Assembly (NCBI GenBank): GCA_035457705.1
Contig: DATIBD010000107.1
Coordinates: 24,326-88,325 of the forward strand
Length of the DNA stretch: 64,000 nt
Source: DASPGQ01 sp035457705
GTDB taxonomy: Bacteria > Acidobacteriota > Vicinamibacteria > Marinacidobacterales > SMYC01
Direction of reading: 5' to 3'
Shown here: positions 37,179-46,422 of the stretch, in pieces
How positions within the stretch are numbered: position 1 is the first letter of the stretch
Layout of the letters: each line of letters opens with the position of its first letter
Position numbers and translations under genes: made by a program
Notes under the pieces: model-generated
Databases searched by the model: none
What the model was told of the DNA's origin: nothing
Seen by the model: the letters and a program-made list of their open reading frames with translations, nothing else

Positions 37179-37838
37179 GTGACGCTGAAAGCGAAGTTAG
37201 ACCGGTGGTTGGGAGAGGCTGGTACGGAAGGATTCCCGCCGGGATGGTTCGAGCGTGTCGAGGCCCTCGATGACCTGTTAGAGAAATGGTCGGGCCGCAT
37301 CTCGCTGAGCGGTCTGAGCGGGGAAGAGCAAAGAGGGCAACGGTATTTCGCCGAGGCCTTGGCGGCCAAGAAATACGTTCCGCTGAGGGGGACTGCGCTC
37401 GATATTGGCACGGGGGCCGGAAGCCCAGCGCTTCCCCTGGCAATCGTTACACCGGGGCTAGAATGGGTTCTGCTAGAGTCGAGAAGGCTGAAGGCTGGTT
37501 TCCTTCGGGAGGCGGTCCGGACGCTTTGCCTAGAGAACGTTCGTGTGGAGACGCGGCGTTTCGACGATTCTTGGGGAGGTGCGGGCTACGGCGTAGTGAC
37601 GACACGGGGGATCAAGCTGAGGGGAGAGATATTGGAGAACGTCGAGTCGCGGCTCGCGGATGGGGGAAGACACCTTTGGTTCAGCAGCGAAAGTATCCTG
37701 AAAGACGCGGCGCGCCGGTTGGGCGAGCGAGCGGCGCTGCGGGTCGAGGGCCCCATGCGACTTCTCGCGGCTGCAAATGTCAAGAGCGGCTGGCTACTGG
37801 TGTGTGAGCGGGTCCGGGAGACAGGGTGTTTCACGTGA
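37179..37838 (+). CDS. rsmG: 16S rRNA m7G527 methyltransferase RsmG
   Basis: 219 residues from GTG 37179. LEKWSGRISLSGLSGEE (near 30), ALDIGTGAGSPALPLAI (SAM-binding motif I near 71-87), WVLLESRRLKAGFLREAVRTL and VVTTRGIKL fit RsmG/GidB. It methylates G527 (N7) of 16S rRNA; loss gives low-level streptomycin resistance in other bacteria. The usual neighbours mnmE and mnmG are absent here. The last codons and stop form the left part of parS (37827-37842). Confidence 0.93.
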   Translation: MTLKAKLDRWLGEAGTEGFPPGWFERVEALDDLLEKWSGRISLSGLSGEEQRGQRYFAEALAAKKYVPLRGTALDIGTGAGSPALPLAIVTPGLEWVLLESRRLKAGFLREAVRTLCLENVRVETRRFDDSWGGAGYGVVTTRGIKLRGEILENVESRLADGGRHLWFSSESILKDAARRLGERAALRVEGPMRLLAAANVKSGWLLVCERVRETGCFT

Positions 37839-37842
37839 AACA
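37827..37842. other. parS: parS centromere site
   Basis: TGTTTCACGTGAAACA, a perfect 16-bp palindrome identical to the bacterial parS consensus bound by ParB. It overlaps the rsmG stop codon and lies 53 bp before parA, about 3.7 kb from the proposed oriC. Confidence 0.95.
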
Positions 37843-37894
37843 TCCCTTCCTGTGGTATGCTCTGCGCCTTCGCGCCCCGATCTAACACGGAAAC

Positions 37895-38671
37895 ATGGCC
37901 CACACGGTCGCGATCGCCAATCAAAAAGGCGGTGTCGGCAAGACGACCACCGCAATCAGTGTGAGCGCAGCGGTAGCCGTCGCGGAAAAAAGGGCCCTCG
38001 TGGTCGATATGGATCCGCAGGCGAATCTGACGTCGGGGCTCGGTACGGAGCCGGCGGCGAGTCGGCCGACCGTGTATCGTGGACTCATCCAAGGGACTCC
38101 CGCCCAGGAGATTATTCGGGACACGCAGCTCGACAGGCTGAAGTTGATGCCTTCTGAGAGGAACCTTACCGGCGCGGAGATCGAGCTCGTCGACCAGCCC
38201 CGGAGGGAGTACCGCCTCAAGGAGCTTCTCGCTCCGATCGCGCCCGCATTCGACTATGTGTTCATCGACTGTCCGCCCTCGCTCGGCCTCCTGACTCTCA
38301 ACGCCCTAGTGGCGGCAGACGCCGTGCTGATACCGCTACAATGTGAGTTCTTTGCTCTCACCGGTGTCACCGAGCTCTTGTCCACTGTGGAGCGTGTCCG
38401 TTCGGCCTTCAATCCGGAGCTACGCATCGAGGGCATCGTCTTCACGATGGTGGACGAGCGGACGAATCTGACGAATCAAGTCATGGAGGACGTACGGGAC
38501 AATTTCCCGGGAGTGGTCTTCACGACCGTGATTCCGCGAAATATCCGTCTTGCCGAGGCGCCTTCTTTCGGCAAACCGATCCTGCTCTATGACATCCGCT
38601 CGAAGGGCGCCGAGGCCTATCTGTCTTTGACCCGGGAGATCCTTTCGCATGAAGCGCAAAGCGTTGGGTAA
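37895..38671 (+). CDS. parA: Chromosome-partitioning ATPase ParA (Soj)
   Basis: 258 residues, the short chromosomal form without an N-terminal HTH. Deviant Walker A ANQKGGVGKTTTA at 8-20, DMDPQANLTSGLG near 40, FIDCPPSLGLLTLNAL near 125 and Walker A-like downstream elements are standard. ATP-bound dimers bind nucleoid DNA and are released by ParB at parS, moving origins apart. It begins 56 bp after rsmG and overlaps parB by 23 bp. Normal length and full motif set. Confidence 0.97.
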   Translation: MAHTVAIANQKGGVGKTTTAISVSAAVAVAEKRALVVDMDPQANLTSGLGTEPAASRPTVYRGLIQGTPAQEIIRDTQLDRLKLMPSERNLTGAEIELVDQPRREYRLKELLAPIAPAFDYVFIDCPPSLGLLTLNALVAADAVLIPLQCEFFALTGVTELLSTVERVRSAFNPELRIEGIVFTMVDERTNLTNQVMEDVRDNFPGVVFTTVIPRNIRLAEAPSFGKPILLYDIRSKGAEAYLSLTREILSHEAQSVG

Positions 38672-39533
38672 GGGTCTGGCCGCGCTCTTACCGGACACTG
38701 CCTCCCCAGGCGATGGCGGGCAGCTCGCACAGGTTGCCCTCGAGCTCATCGACGCCAATCCAAACCAGCCACGCCAGCACATCGATGCGCAGAAGCTCGA
38801 AGAGCTTGCGCACTCGATGACTCAGCAAGGAGTGGTTCAGCCTCTCGTGGTTCGGCGCACCGGCGCCCGATTCCAAATCATCGCGGGCGAGAGACGGTGG
38901 CGGGCCGCCCAGAAAGCGGGCCTGGCGACGTTGCCGGTGCTCGTCCGGGACGTCTCCGACGCCGAGGCCCTCGAGGTCGCCCTGGTCGAGAACATCCAGC
39001 GAGAAGAGCTCAATCCGATCGAGGAAGCGTCGGCTTACCGCCGCTTGATCTCCGAGCTCGGTTACTCTCAGGAGCAGGTCGCGACCCGCGTGGGGAAGGA
39101 TCGGTCGACAGTGGCCAATCTGTTGCGCCTCCTACGCCTTCCCCGAGAGATTCGATTACTGATCGCCGAGCAAAAACTGTCGCCGGGCCACGCGCGTCCT
39201 CTTCTTGCGCTCGCGTCTCCGGACACTCAAGTAGCCATCGCCAGGGATATCGCCGATCGCGGACTCAGCGTTCGTGACGTGGAGCGCCGAGTCAGCGCCG
39301 CCAGCAAGGCGACGAGTGGCACTGGGGAACGCGGGCGGAGCCCGGATGCCAACACCCGGGACGCGGAGAAGCGGCTCGAGCAGGCACTCGGCACCAAAGT
39401 GCGAATCGTCCGCAAGGGCAAGCGCGGGCGAGTCGAGATAGACTTTCACACAGAGGACCAGCTTCAGCGCCTGTACGACGGGCTGCTCGTGGCGGCGCGC
39501 TCGGCGCGGACCGGCCGCGGCAGCAAGGGCTGA
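38649..39533 (+). CDS. parB: Chromosome-partitioning protein ParB (Spo0J)
   Basis: 294 residues. N-terminal basic start (MKRKALGKGLAALLPD), the CTP-binding ParB box with IDANPNQPRQHID and IIAGERRWRAAQKAGL (GERRxR motif), ALVENIQREELNPIEEA, then the helix-turn-helix YSQEQVATRVGKDRSTVANLLRLLRLP that reads parS, and a C-terminal dimerisation segment. It loads as a CTP-dependent clamp at parS (37827-37842) and recruits SMC. Overlaps the end of parA, so they are co-translated. Confidence 0.97.
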   Translation: MKRKALGKGLAALLPDTASPGDGGQLAQVALELIDANPNQPRQHIDAQKLEELAHSMTQQGVVQPLVVRRTGARFQIIAGERRWRAAQKAGLATLPVLVRDVSDAEALEVALVENIQREELNPIEEASAYRRLISELGYSQEQVATRVGKDRSTVANLLRLLRLPREIRLLIAEQKLSPGHARPLLALASPDTQVAIARDIADRGLSVRDVERRVSAASKATSGTGERGRSPDANTRDAEKRLEQALGTKVRIVRKGKRGRVEIDFHTEDQLQRLYDGLLVAARSARTGRGSKG

Positions 39534-39578
39534 GCCGAGTCCTCGGGGGAAACGGCAAAAGAAAGGACCCAAGCCAGC

Positions 39579-39980
39579 GTGAAACGAAAAGGCGAGCCAG
39601 GAGGGGACTTGTCGGGGTTCCTCGACAAAGGTACGGAGTTCCACGGCGATGTCATTTTTCAAGACACTCTCACCATCTACGGAAAGTTCGAAGGGACCAT
39701 TCGGTCGGTCGGGCTCCTCGTCGTGGGCGAGTCGGCGGAGGTCAACGCTCAGATCGAGGTGGCGAGAATCTCGGTCAGCGGCCGGCTCAAGGGCAGTGTC
39801 CGGGCGACCGAGCGGGTCGAGCTTCACGAGCCGGCGCGATGCGAGTGCAGCTTCGACACGAAAGTTCTCGTGGTCAGCGAAGGGGCGCAGTTCGACGGAC
39901 AGTGCACCATGGAGGGTTCCCGAAGCGCTCCTCGGGACGTGGCATCTGACAAAGTGAAGCGGTTTGCCCCTTCAGAATGA
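39579..39980 (+). CDS. Bactofilin
   Basis: 133 residues from GTG 39579. The central DUF583 beta-helix has repeating short strands: GTEFHGDVIFQDTLTIYGKFEGTI, LLVVGESAEVNAQIEVARISVSGRLKGSV, VELHEPARCECSF and VLVVSEGAQFDGQC, flanked by short disordered ends. Bactofilins polymerise without nucleotide and scaffold envelope or chromosome-segregation proteins; in Myxococcus BacNOP works with ParAB. Its position directly after parB supports a segregation-linked role. Alternative: cell-shape scaffold. Confidence 0.9.
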   Translation: MKRKGEPGGDLSGFLDKGTEFHGDVIFQDTLTIYGKFEGTIRSVGLLVVGESAEVNAQIEVARISVSGRLKGSVRATERVELHEPARCECSFDTKVLVVSEGAQFDGQCTMEGSRSAPRDVASDKVKRFAPSE

Positions 39981-40021
39981 CGCGGAAAGGGGTCCGCTTC
40001 GCTTCGGAACGGGTTGACACG

Positions 40022-40051
40022 TTGACGGATCTTCGAATCGCGTGATATATT
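40022..40051 (+). promoter_or_regulatory. ATP synthase operon promoter
   Basis: TTGACG (40022-40027), 18-bp spacer, TATATT (40046-40051). A second TTGACA lies 8 bp upstream (40014-40019). Transcription should start near 40058, about 36 nt before the first ATP-synthase gene. Confidence 0.7.
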
Positions 40052-40093
40052 TTAGAGCTTCGTGCGTATCCATCCGATTTCTAGAGCAATCCA

Positions 40094-40522
40094 TTGATTT
40101 CCGTCGACGCGACCGCATTCGTCATCCTTGCGCTCGTGCTCGCGCTGGTATTCGTCCTGAAGAATCAGTTCTTCGAACCGCTCGCCCGCGCGATGGAAGA
40201 GCGCGAAACGCGCCTCTCGCGCGCGGCAACAGCATGGGACGACGCCGAACGTACGATCGGACAGGCGCGCTCGCGCGTCGCCGCGGCCGTGCAAGAGGCG
40301 CGAACCGAAGGTTACGGCCTCCTCGAGCGCGAACGCCGAGCTGCCCAGGAGAAAGCGCGGGCTGAGCTCGACGCGGGAAGGGCGCAGGCGGGCGGGCAGA
40401 TTGAAGACGCCCGCCGTCGGCTGGAGTCGGAGACCGAACGAGCCGTTCAGCAGCTCGAGCGTGATGCCGAAGCCTTGGCGCGCCAGATAGCAGGGCGAAT
40501 CCTCGGAAGAGAGATCGCGTGA
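40094..40522 (+). CDS. atpF': ATP synthase F0 subunit b'
   Basis: 142 residues from TTG 40094. One N-terminal membrane helix (FVILALVLALVFVLKNQFF) is followed by a long charged helix (about 30-140) as in b-type stator subunits; there is no signal peptide, unlike the next gene. Two b-type genes in tandem (b' and b) occur in photosynthetic bacteria, Geobacter-like deltaproteobacteria and Acidobacteriota. It overlaps the following atpF by 4 bp. It forms part of the peripheral stalk between F0 and F1. Confidence 0.85.
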   Translation: MISVDATAFVILALVLALVFVLKNQFFEPLARAMEERETRLSRAATAWDDAERTIGQARSRVAAAVQEARTEGYGLLERERRAAQEKARAELDAGRAQAGGQIEDARRRLESETERAVQQLERDAEALARQIAGRILGREIA

Positions 40523-41055
40523 GACTTGCGCTCGCTGTGGCCGTAGCGGTTCTCGTACCGGTGAGCCCGCTCTGGGCGGCAGAGGGCGGCGAGCTCCCGC
40601 GCATCGTCAACTTCACCATCCTGGCCGTGATCCTCGCGCTCGTGCTCCGCAAGCCAATCGCCGGCTTCCTCGAGGCGAAGACCGAACAGATCCGCTCCTC
40701 GCTCGAGGAAGCGAAGGTAAAGCAGAAGCGTGCCGACAGCGAGCGTCTGAAGGCAGACGAGCTCCTCGCCCGACTCGAGGCAGAGGTCGAGAGAGCCAAG
40801 GAAGAAGCGCGCCAGGCGGCTCTCGCCGAGCGCCAGCGCATCCTCGACGCCGCGTCGCGAGAGGCCGCGCGTATCGGAGAGCTGGCGCGAAAGGAAATCG
40901 AGGCTGCGGTGGAGGCGGGGCGCCGGAAGCTTCTGGCAAAGGCCGCCGACTTATCCGTTGATCTGGCGCACCGAAAGCTCGAGGCGGCGATGACGGAGGC
41001 GGATCACGCTCAGCTGATCGAAAAGAACATCGCGATGCTGGAGAAGACTCGATGA
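40519..41055 (+). CDS. atpF: ATP synthase F0 subunit b
   Basis: 178 residues. It starts with a signal-peptide-like segment (RLALAVAVAVLVPVSPLWAAEGG, likely cleaved after AA) and then a membrane helix (IVNFTILAVILALVLRKPI) and a long Ala/Glu/Lys-rich coiled coil (about 50-165). The extra N-terminal signal is a known feature of the second b-type subunit in related lineages. GTG start overlaps atpF'. Partner: delta subunit encoded next (overlap 4 bp). Confidence 0.9.
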   Translation: MRLALAVAVAVLVPVSPLWAAEGGELPRIVNFTILAVILALVLRKPIAGFLEAKTEQIRSSLEEAKVKQKRADSERLKADELLARLEAEVERAKEEARQAALAERQRILDAASREAARIGELARKEIEAAVEAGRRKLLAKAADLSVDLAHRKLEAAMTEADHAQLIEKNIAMLEKTR

Positions 41056-41612
41056 GGCGAAGTACGGGAGCCTTCGTTCTCGCGGGGCGCTACGCGAGCG
41101 CTCTCCTTGCGGTCGCCGTGGAGAAGAAAGCGGACGAAGATCGAATCGCCTCAGAGCTCGACGGGGTGGCGGCTTTTTTTTCCCGACACAGGCAACTAGC
41201 GGAGGTGCTCGCCTCCCCCAGAATTCTCCCTGCGAAGCGCGTTCGCGTCCTCGAGGAGCTGTTGAGCAACGAGAAGCTCACCACCTACACGCTGAACGTC
41301 CTCAGGCTCCTGACCCTCAAGGACCGCCTCCCCATTCTGGAGGAAGTCTCCCGGCAGTTCACGCGCCTCGTCATGGAGCACAAAGGGATCCAGAGTGGAG
41401 AAGTCGTCTCGGCACATCCCCTCACGCGAGATCAGCAAACCCGGCTCGCCAAAAGCCTGGGGAAGGCCCTGGACAAGAAAATGCAGCTGAGCTTCCGAAC
41501 GGACTCGGAGCTCGTGGGAGGCCTGGTCGTTCGCATCGGTAACCGTATCTTCGATGCCAGTGTCGCGGCCGAGCTCCGCCAATTCAGACAAAGAGCCCTG
41601 TCAGGGTTCTGA
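41052..41612 (+). CDS. atpH: ATP synthase F1 subunit delta
   Basis: 186 residues. ALLAVAVEKKADEDRIASELDG at the N-terminus, RILPAKRVRVLEELL and YTLNVLRLLTLKDRLPILEEVSRQF in the helical bundle, and a C-terminal GGLVVRIGNRIFDASVAAELRQFR that matches the OSCP/delta consensus. It connects the b/b' stalk to the top of the alpha3beta3 ring. ATG overlaps atpF by 4 bp; atpA follows after 63 bp. Confidence 0.94.
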   Translation: MRRSTGAFVLAGRYASALLAVAVEKKADEDRIASELDGVAAFFSRHRQLAEVLASPRILPAKRVRVLEELLSNEKLTTYTLNVLRLLTLKDRLPILEEVSRQFTRLVMEHKGIQSGEVVSAHPLTRDQQTRLAKSLGKALDKKMQLSFRTDSELVGGLVVRIGNRIFDASVAAELRQFRQRALSGF

Positions 41613-41675
41613 AGACCCAACGCCCGAGCTCCATCGCCCCCGTTGGCGGTCGAACGAGCGGCAGAATCGAGAAAC

Positions 41676-43208
<1,533 letters not shown>

Positions 43209-43209
43209 G

Positions 43210-44085
43210 ATGGCCAGCCTTCGCGATTTGAGGCGACGCACCCGCAGCGTCAAGAACACCCAGCAGATCACCAAGGCCATGAAGATGGTCGCTGCGGCAA
43301 AGCTGAGGCGCGCTCAGGACGCCATCCTGTCCGCCCGGCCCTTCGCGAAGAAGATGCTCGAGGTCCTCAATAGCCTCGCGACCCGTGCCGATCCCGAGAG
43401 CCATCCCCTGCTCCGCGTCCGTGAGCCGAACCATGTCGACGTCGTCGTCATCACCGCGGACAAAGGTCTCTGCGGCTCGTTCAACGCCAACATTCTCAAG
43501 TCGGCCGAGCAGTTCCTTCGAGGTATCACCTGCGAGCGCCTCGAGCTTCAAGTCGTCGGAAAAAAAGCGCGGGACTACTTTCGAAGGCGCGCCCACTCGA
43601 TTCGACAGGAGTATCCCGATGTGTTCCGCGAGCTGTCCTACGACACCGCGGGGAGTATCGCGAGGCCGCTCATCGATCGCTACTCTAAGGACGACCCCGA
43701 CGCGGAGGACCGAGTCGACGCGGTCTTTCTCATCTACAATGAGTTCAAGAGCGTCATTCAGCAGGACGTCGTGGTCGAACGGCTTCTCCCGCTCGAGAAG
43801 CTCCACTTCGAGAGCGTTGCCGAGGAGCTCGACTATATCTACGAGCCGACCGCGGCCGAGATCTACGACGCGATCATTCCCCGCCATGTGGAGTATCAGG
43901 TGTGGCACGCGCTTCTCGAATCCGCTGCCGCCGAGCATGCGGCAAGGATGACGGCGATGGAGAACGCCACGCGGAACGCTACCGAGCTCATCGAAAAGCT
44001 GACGCTGACGATGAACAAGGTCCGTCAGGCGAGCATCACCACCGAGATCCTCGAAGTCGTTTCCGGTGCCGAGGCGATACGTTAG
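43210..44085 (+). CDS. atpG: ATP synthase F1 subunit gamma
   Basis: 291 residues from ATG 43210; the open frame extends upstream into atpA but MASLRDLRRRTRSVKNTQQITKAMKMVAAAKLRRAQ is the canonical N-terminal coiled-coil. VITADKGLCGSFN near 78 and the C-terminal ARMTAMENATRNATELIEKLTLTMNKVRQASITTEILEV are diagnostic. It is the rotating central shaft. Length is normal (about 290). Confidence 0.97.
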   Translation: MASLRDLRRRTRSVKNTQQITKAMKMVAAAKLRRAQDAILSARPFAKKMLEVLNSLATRADPESHPLLRVREPNHVDVVVITADKGLCGSFNANILKSAEQFLRGITCERLELQVVGKKARDYFRRRAHSIRQEYPDVFRELSYDTAGSIARPLIDRYSKDDPDAEDRVDAVFLIYNEFKSVIQQDVVVERLLPLEKLHFESVAEELDYIYEPTAAEIYDAIIPRHVEYQVWHALLESAAAEHAARMTAMENATRNATELIEKLTLTMNKVRQASITTEILEVVSGAEAIR

Positions 44086-44104
44086 TCAGGAGAGAACCGA
44101 GATC

Positions 44105-45532
44105 ATGTCGCAGTCGAAACAAAGCAACCTGGGCCGAGTGGTTCAAGTGATCGGAAACGTCGTGGACGTGGAGTTCGCGAGCGGTCAGCTACCGGCCATA
44201 TACAATGCGCTAACGATCAAGGATGACAAGAAGCTTTCCACCGAGGAGATCGAGATCGTCGTCGAGGTGCAGCAGCACCTCGGGGAGAATCGCGTTCGAA
44301 CCCTAGCCATGCAGCCCACCGACGGCCTGGTTCGCGGAATGACGGTGACCGATACCGGACAGCCCATCACCGTGCCCGTCGGCCCGAGTACCCTCGGTCG
44401 TGTCATGAACGTCCTCGGGGAGCCCGTGGACCGACTAGGTCCAATCGAGAGCGAGACGCGCTATCCGATTCACCGTGAGGCGCCCGCGTTTACCGAGCAG
44501 AGCACGAAGCTCGAGATGTTCGAGACGGGAATCAAGGTCATCGACCTACTCGAGCCATACGTACGCGGTGGCAAGGTCGGATTGTTCGGCGGAGCCGGAG
44601 TGGGTAAGACAGTGATCATCATGGAGCTCATCCACAACATCGCCACGCAACACGGGGGTTTCTCCGTCTTCGCGGGGGTGGGGGAGCGCACGCGCGAGGG
44701 AAACGATTTGTGGCTCGAGATGAAGGAGTCTGGCGTCATCGAAAAGGCAGCCCTCATTTATGGTCAGATGAACGAGCCGCCCGGTGTGCGCCTCCGCGTG
44801 GGACTCACGGGTCTCACAGTGGCGGAATACTTCCGCGACGAGGGGCAGGACGTTCTCCTCTTCATCGACAATATCTACCGCTATACCCTCGCGGGGATGG
44901 AAGTCTCGGCACTCTTGGGGCGCATGCCTTCGGCGGTTGGCTATCAGCCGACACTCGCCTCCGAGATGGGCGACCTCGAGGAGCGCATCACCTCGACCGA
45001 CAAGGGCTCGATCACGTCGATCCAGGCCATCTACGTTCCCGCGGACGACTACACCGACCCGGGTGTGGCCACCACGTTCTCCCACCTCGACGCAACGACG
45101 CAGCTCTCCCGTCAGATCGCCGAGCTCGGTATCTACCCCGCCGTGGATCCGCTCGCGTCCACCTCGCGCATCCTCGATCCGCGCGTCATCGGGGAGGAAC
45201 ACTATCGCGTAGCCTTCGCAGTAAAGGAGATTCTTCAGCGGTACAAAGACCTCCAGGACATCATTGCGATCCTGGGTATCGATGAGCTCTCCGAAGAAGA
45301 CAAGGTCACGGTGGCGCGGGCGCGCAAAATCCAGAGGTTTTTCTCTCAGCCGTTCCAAGTTGCCGAACAGTTCACCGGCAGGCCCGGTCGCTACGTCCCG
45401 CTGGAGGAGACGGTGAAATCGTTCAGCCGACTGGTTCAGGGCGAGTACGATCATATTCCCGAGCAAGCGTTCTACATGGCGGGCCGGATCGAGGAGGTCG
45501 AGCAGAACGCAGAACGCATGGCGGCGGCTTAG
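44105..45532 (+). CDS. atpD: ATP synthase F1 subunit beta (catalytic)
   Basis: 475 residues from ATG 44105, preceded by GGAGAG; a frame from 44066 overlaps atpG and is not conserved. P-loop GGAGVGKTVIIMELIHN near 155, GERTREGNDLWLEMKESG with the catalytic Glu region, and ALLGRMPSAVGYQPTLASEMG (DELSEED-loop variant IDELSEEDK near 395). It carries the catalytic sites for ATP synthesis. Followed by a structured 210-bp gap before atpC. Confidence 0.98.
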   Translation: MSQSKQSNLGRVVQVIGNVVDVEFASGQLPAIYNALTIKDDKKLSTEEIEIVVEVQQHLGENRVRTLAMQPTDGLVRGMTVTDTGQPITVPVGPSTLGRVMNVLGEPVDRLGPIESETRYPIHREAPAFTEQSTKLEMFETGIKVIDLLEPYVRGGKVGLFGGAGVGKTVIIMELIHNIATQHGGFSVFAGVGERTREGNDLWLEMKESGVIEKAALIYGQMNEPPGVRLRVGLTGLTVAEYFRDEGQDVLLFIDNIYRYTLAGMEVSALLGRMPSAVGYQPTLASEMGDLEERITSTDKGSITSIQAIYVPADDYTDPGVATTFSHLDATTQLSRQIAELGIYPAVDPLASTSRILDPRVIGEEHYRVAFAVKEILQRYKDLQDIIAILGIDELSEEDKVTVARARKIQRFFSQPFQVAEQFTGRPGRYVPLEETVKSFSRLVQGEYDHIPEQAFYMAGRIEEVEQNAERMAAA

Positions 45533-45549
45533 CAATGGATTCCAGTAAT

Positions 45550-45596
45550 GGCCGAGCCGTGGCGGCCCATCAATTGCGGGTCCCGCCACGGCATTG
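45550..45596 (+). repeat. 47-bp repeat, copy 1 (palindromic)
   Basis: Identical over 47 bp to 45688-45734. It contains a 10-bp perfect inverted repeat, GCCGTGGCGG (45556-45565) and CCGCCACGGC (45583-45592), around a 17-nt loop; inner CCC and GGG can extend the stem with a small bulge. It begins 17 bp after the atpD stop. Confidence 0.9.
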
Positions 45597-45605
45597 GAGC
45601 ACTAA

Positions 45606-45683
45606 CAGGCTGATGGGTAGAGTACAGGCCAGCCTGCCGAGCGGCGGCCGAGGCGTCTGCCGCGAGACCGGCGCGAAGCGCCG
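45606..45683. repeat. Hairpins between the two 47-bp repeats
   Basis: CAGGCTG (45606-45612) pairs with CAGCCTG (45630-45636), and CGGCGC-GAA-GCGCCG (45669-45683) forms a tight 6-bp hairpin. The same 15-mer occurs at 7851-7865. The stretch has no coding potential of its own. Confidence 0.6.
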
Positions 45684-45687
45684 CAAA

Positions 45688-45734
45688 GGCCGAGCCGTGG
45701 CGGCCCATCAATTGCGGGTCCCGCCACGGCATTG
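45688..45734 (+). repeat. 47-bp repeat, copy 2 (palindromic)
   Basis: Second identical copy in the same orientation, 138 bp after copy 1, with stem arms at 45694-45703 and 45721-45730. It ends 8 bp before the atpC ATG, so the hairpin would sit over or just before the atpC ribosome-binding region, where no clear Shine-Dalgarno is seen. Confidence 0.9.
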
Positions 45735-45742
45735 AGCAGTAG

Positions 45743-46177
45743 ATGGACGATAAGCGCATCGAGCTAGAGATCGTCACGCCGGCAGGAGTCGTACTGCGGG
45801 AGTCGGTCGACGAGGTCGAAGCGCCGGGCGTCGAAGGCCATTTCGGGGTCCTCCCGGGCCACCGTCCGTTCCTGACCCAGCTGCGCGCCGGGGAGCTACG
45901 GTATCGAATCGGGCGGCAAAACCAGTTCGTGGCCGTCCACTGGGGCTTTGCCGAAATCCTTCCCCACAGAGTCACCGTGTTGGTGGAGACAGCGGAGCTC
46001 GCCGGAGACATCGACCTCGAACGGGCCGAGACCGCGAAAAAGCGAGCCCTGGAGCGCTTGCAGCAGTTTGGGACGGCGTACGACCTGGAACGAGCCAGAA
46101 AAGCCTATGACCGGGCGACCGCGAGGCTCGCTGCCGCCCAGCTTGGCCGGAGCCAAGGGGGGAAGAGCACGCCCTAG
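45743..46177 (+). CDS. atpC: ATP synthase F1 subunit epsilon
   Basis: 144 residues. The N-terminal beta-sandwich has IELEIVTPAGVVLRESVDEVEAPGVEGHFGVLPGHRPFLTQLRAG, diagnostic of epsilon, and the C-terminal two-helix regulatory part is present (AETAKKRALERLQQF and ERARKAYDRATARLAAAQL). It binds gamma and inhibits ATP hydrolysis. ATG at 45743 sits 8 bp after the second 47-bp palindromic repeat, so its translation may depend on that structure. Subunits a and c of F0 are not in the window. Confidence 0.95.
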   Translation: MDDKRIELEIVTPAGVVLRESVDEVEAPGVEGHFGVLPGHRPFLTQLRAGELRYRIGRQNQFVAVHWGFAEILPHRVTVLVETAELAGDIDLERAETAKKRALERLQQFGTAYDLERARKAYDRATARLAAAQLGRSQGGKSTP

Positions 46178-46304
46178 CCCAGCGTTCACAAGTTACGCAG
46201 TCAACCGTCAGACCCGCCGCGCTCGGCCATCGGGAGCTCGTTGGTTTCGTCGAGATGTGCACCCGTGTAGCGGGGCTCGACACCTCACCCGTCGACTCCC
46301 GGTG

Positions 46305-46333
46305 TTGATGAGAGCGGCCTCCGACGGTATAAT
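46305..46333 (+). promoter_or_regulatory. Promoter of the O-antigen ligase-like gene
   Basis: TTGATG (46305-46310), 17-bp spacer, perfect TATAAT (46328-46333). Transcription would start near 46340, upstream of both candidate start codons (GTG 46372, ATG 46423). Confidence 0.7.
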
Positions 46334-46422
46334 CGTCTGGACGCGGGGCGGCTGGCCTGCCCTCCGCGACTGTGGCCCGTATCCCCCCAAAGCCGGCGCT
46401 CACGGATTCTAGAACGGCATTC

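Noticed and set aside
45550..45734. CRISPR array or tandem integration site
   Set aside because: Only two repeats 138 bp apart, with no spacer periodicity, cas genes or integrase nearby.
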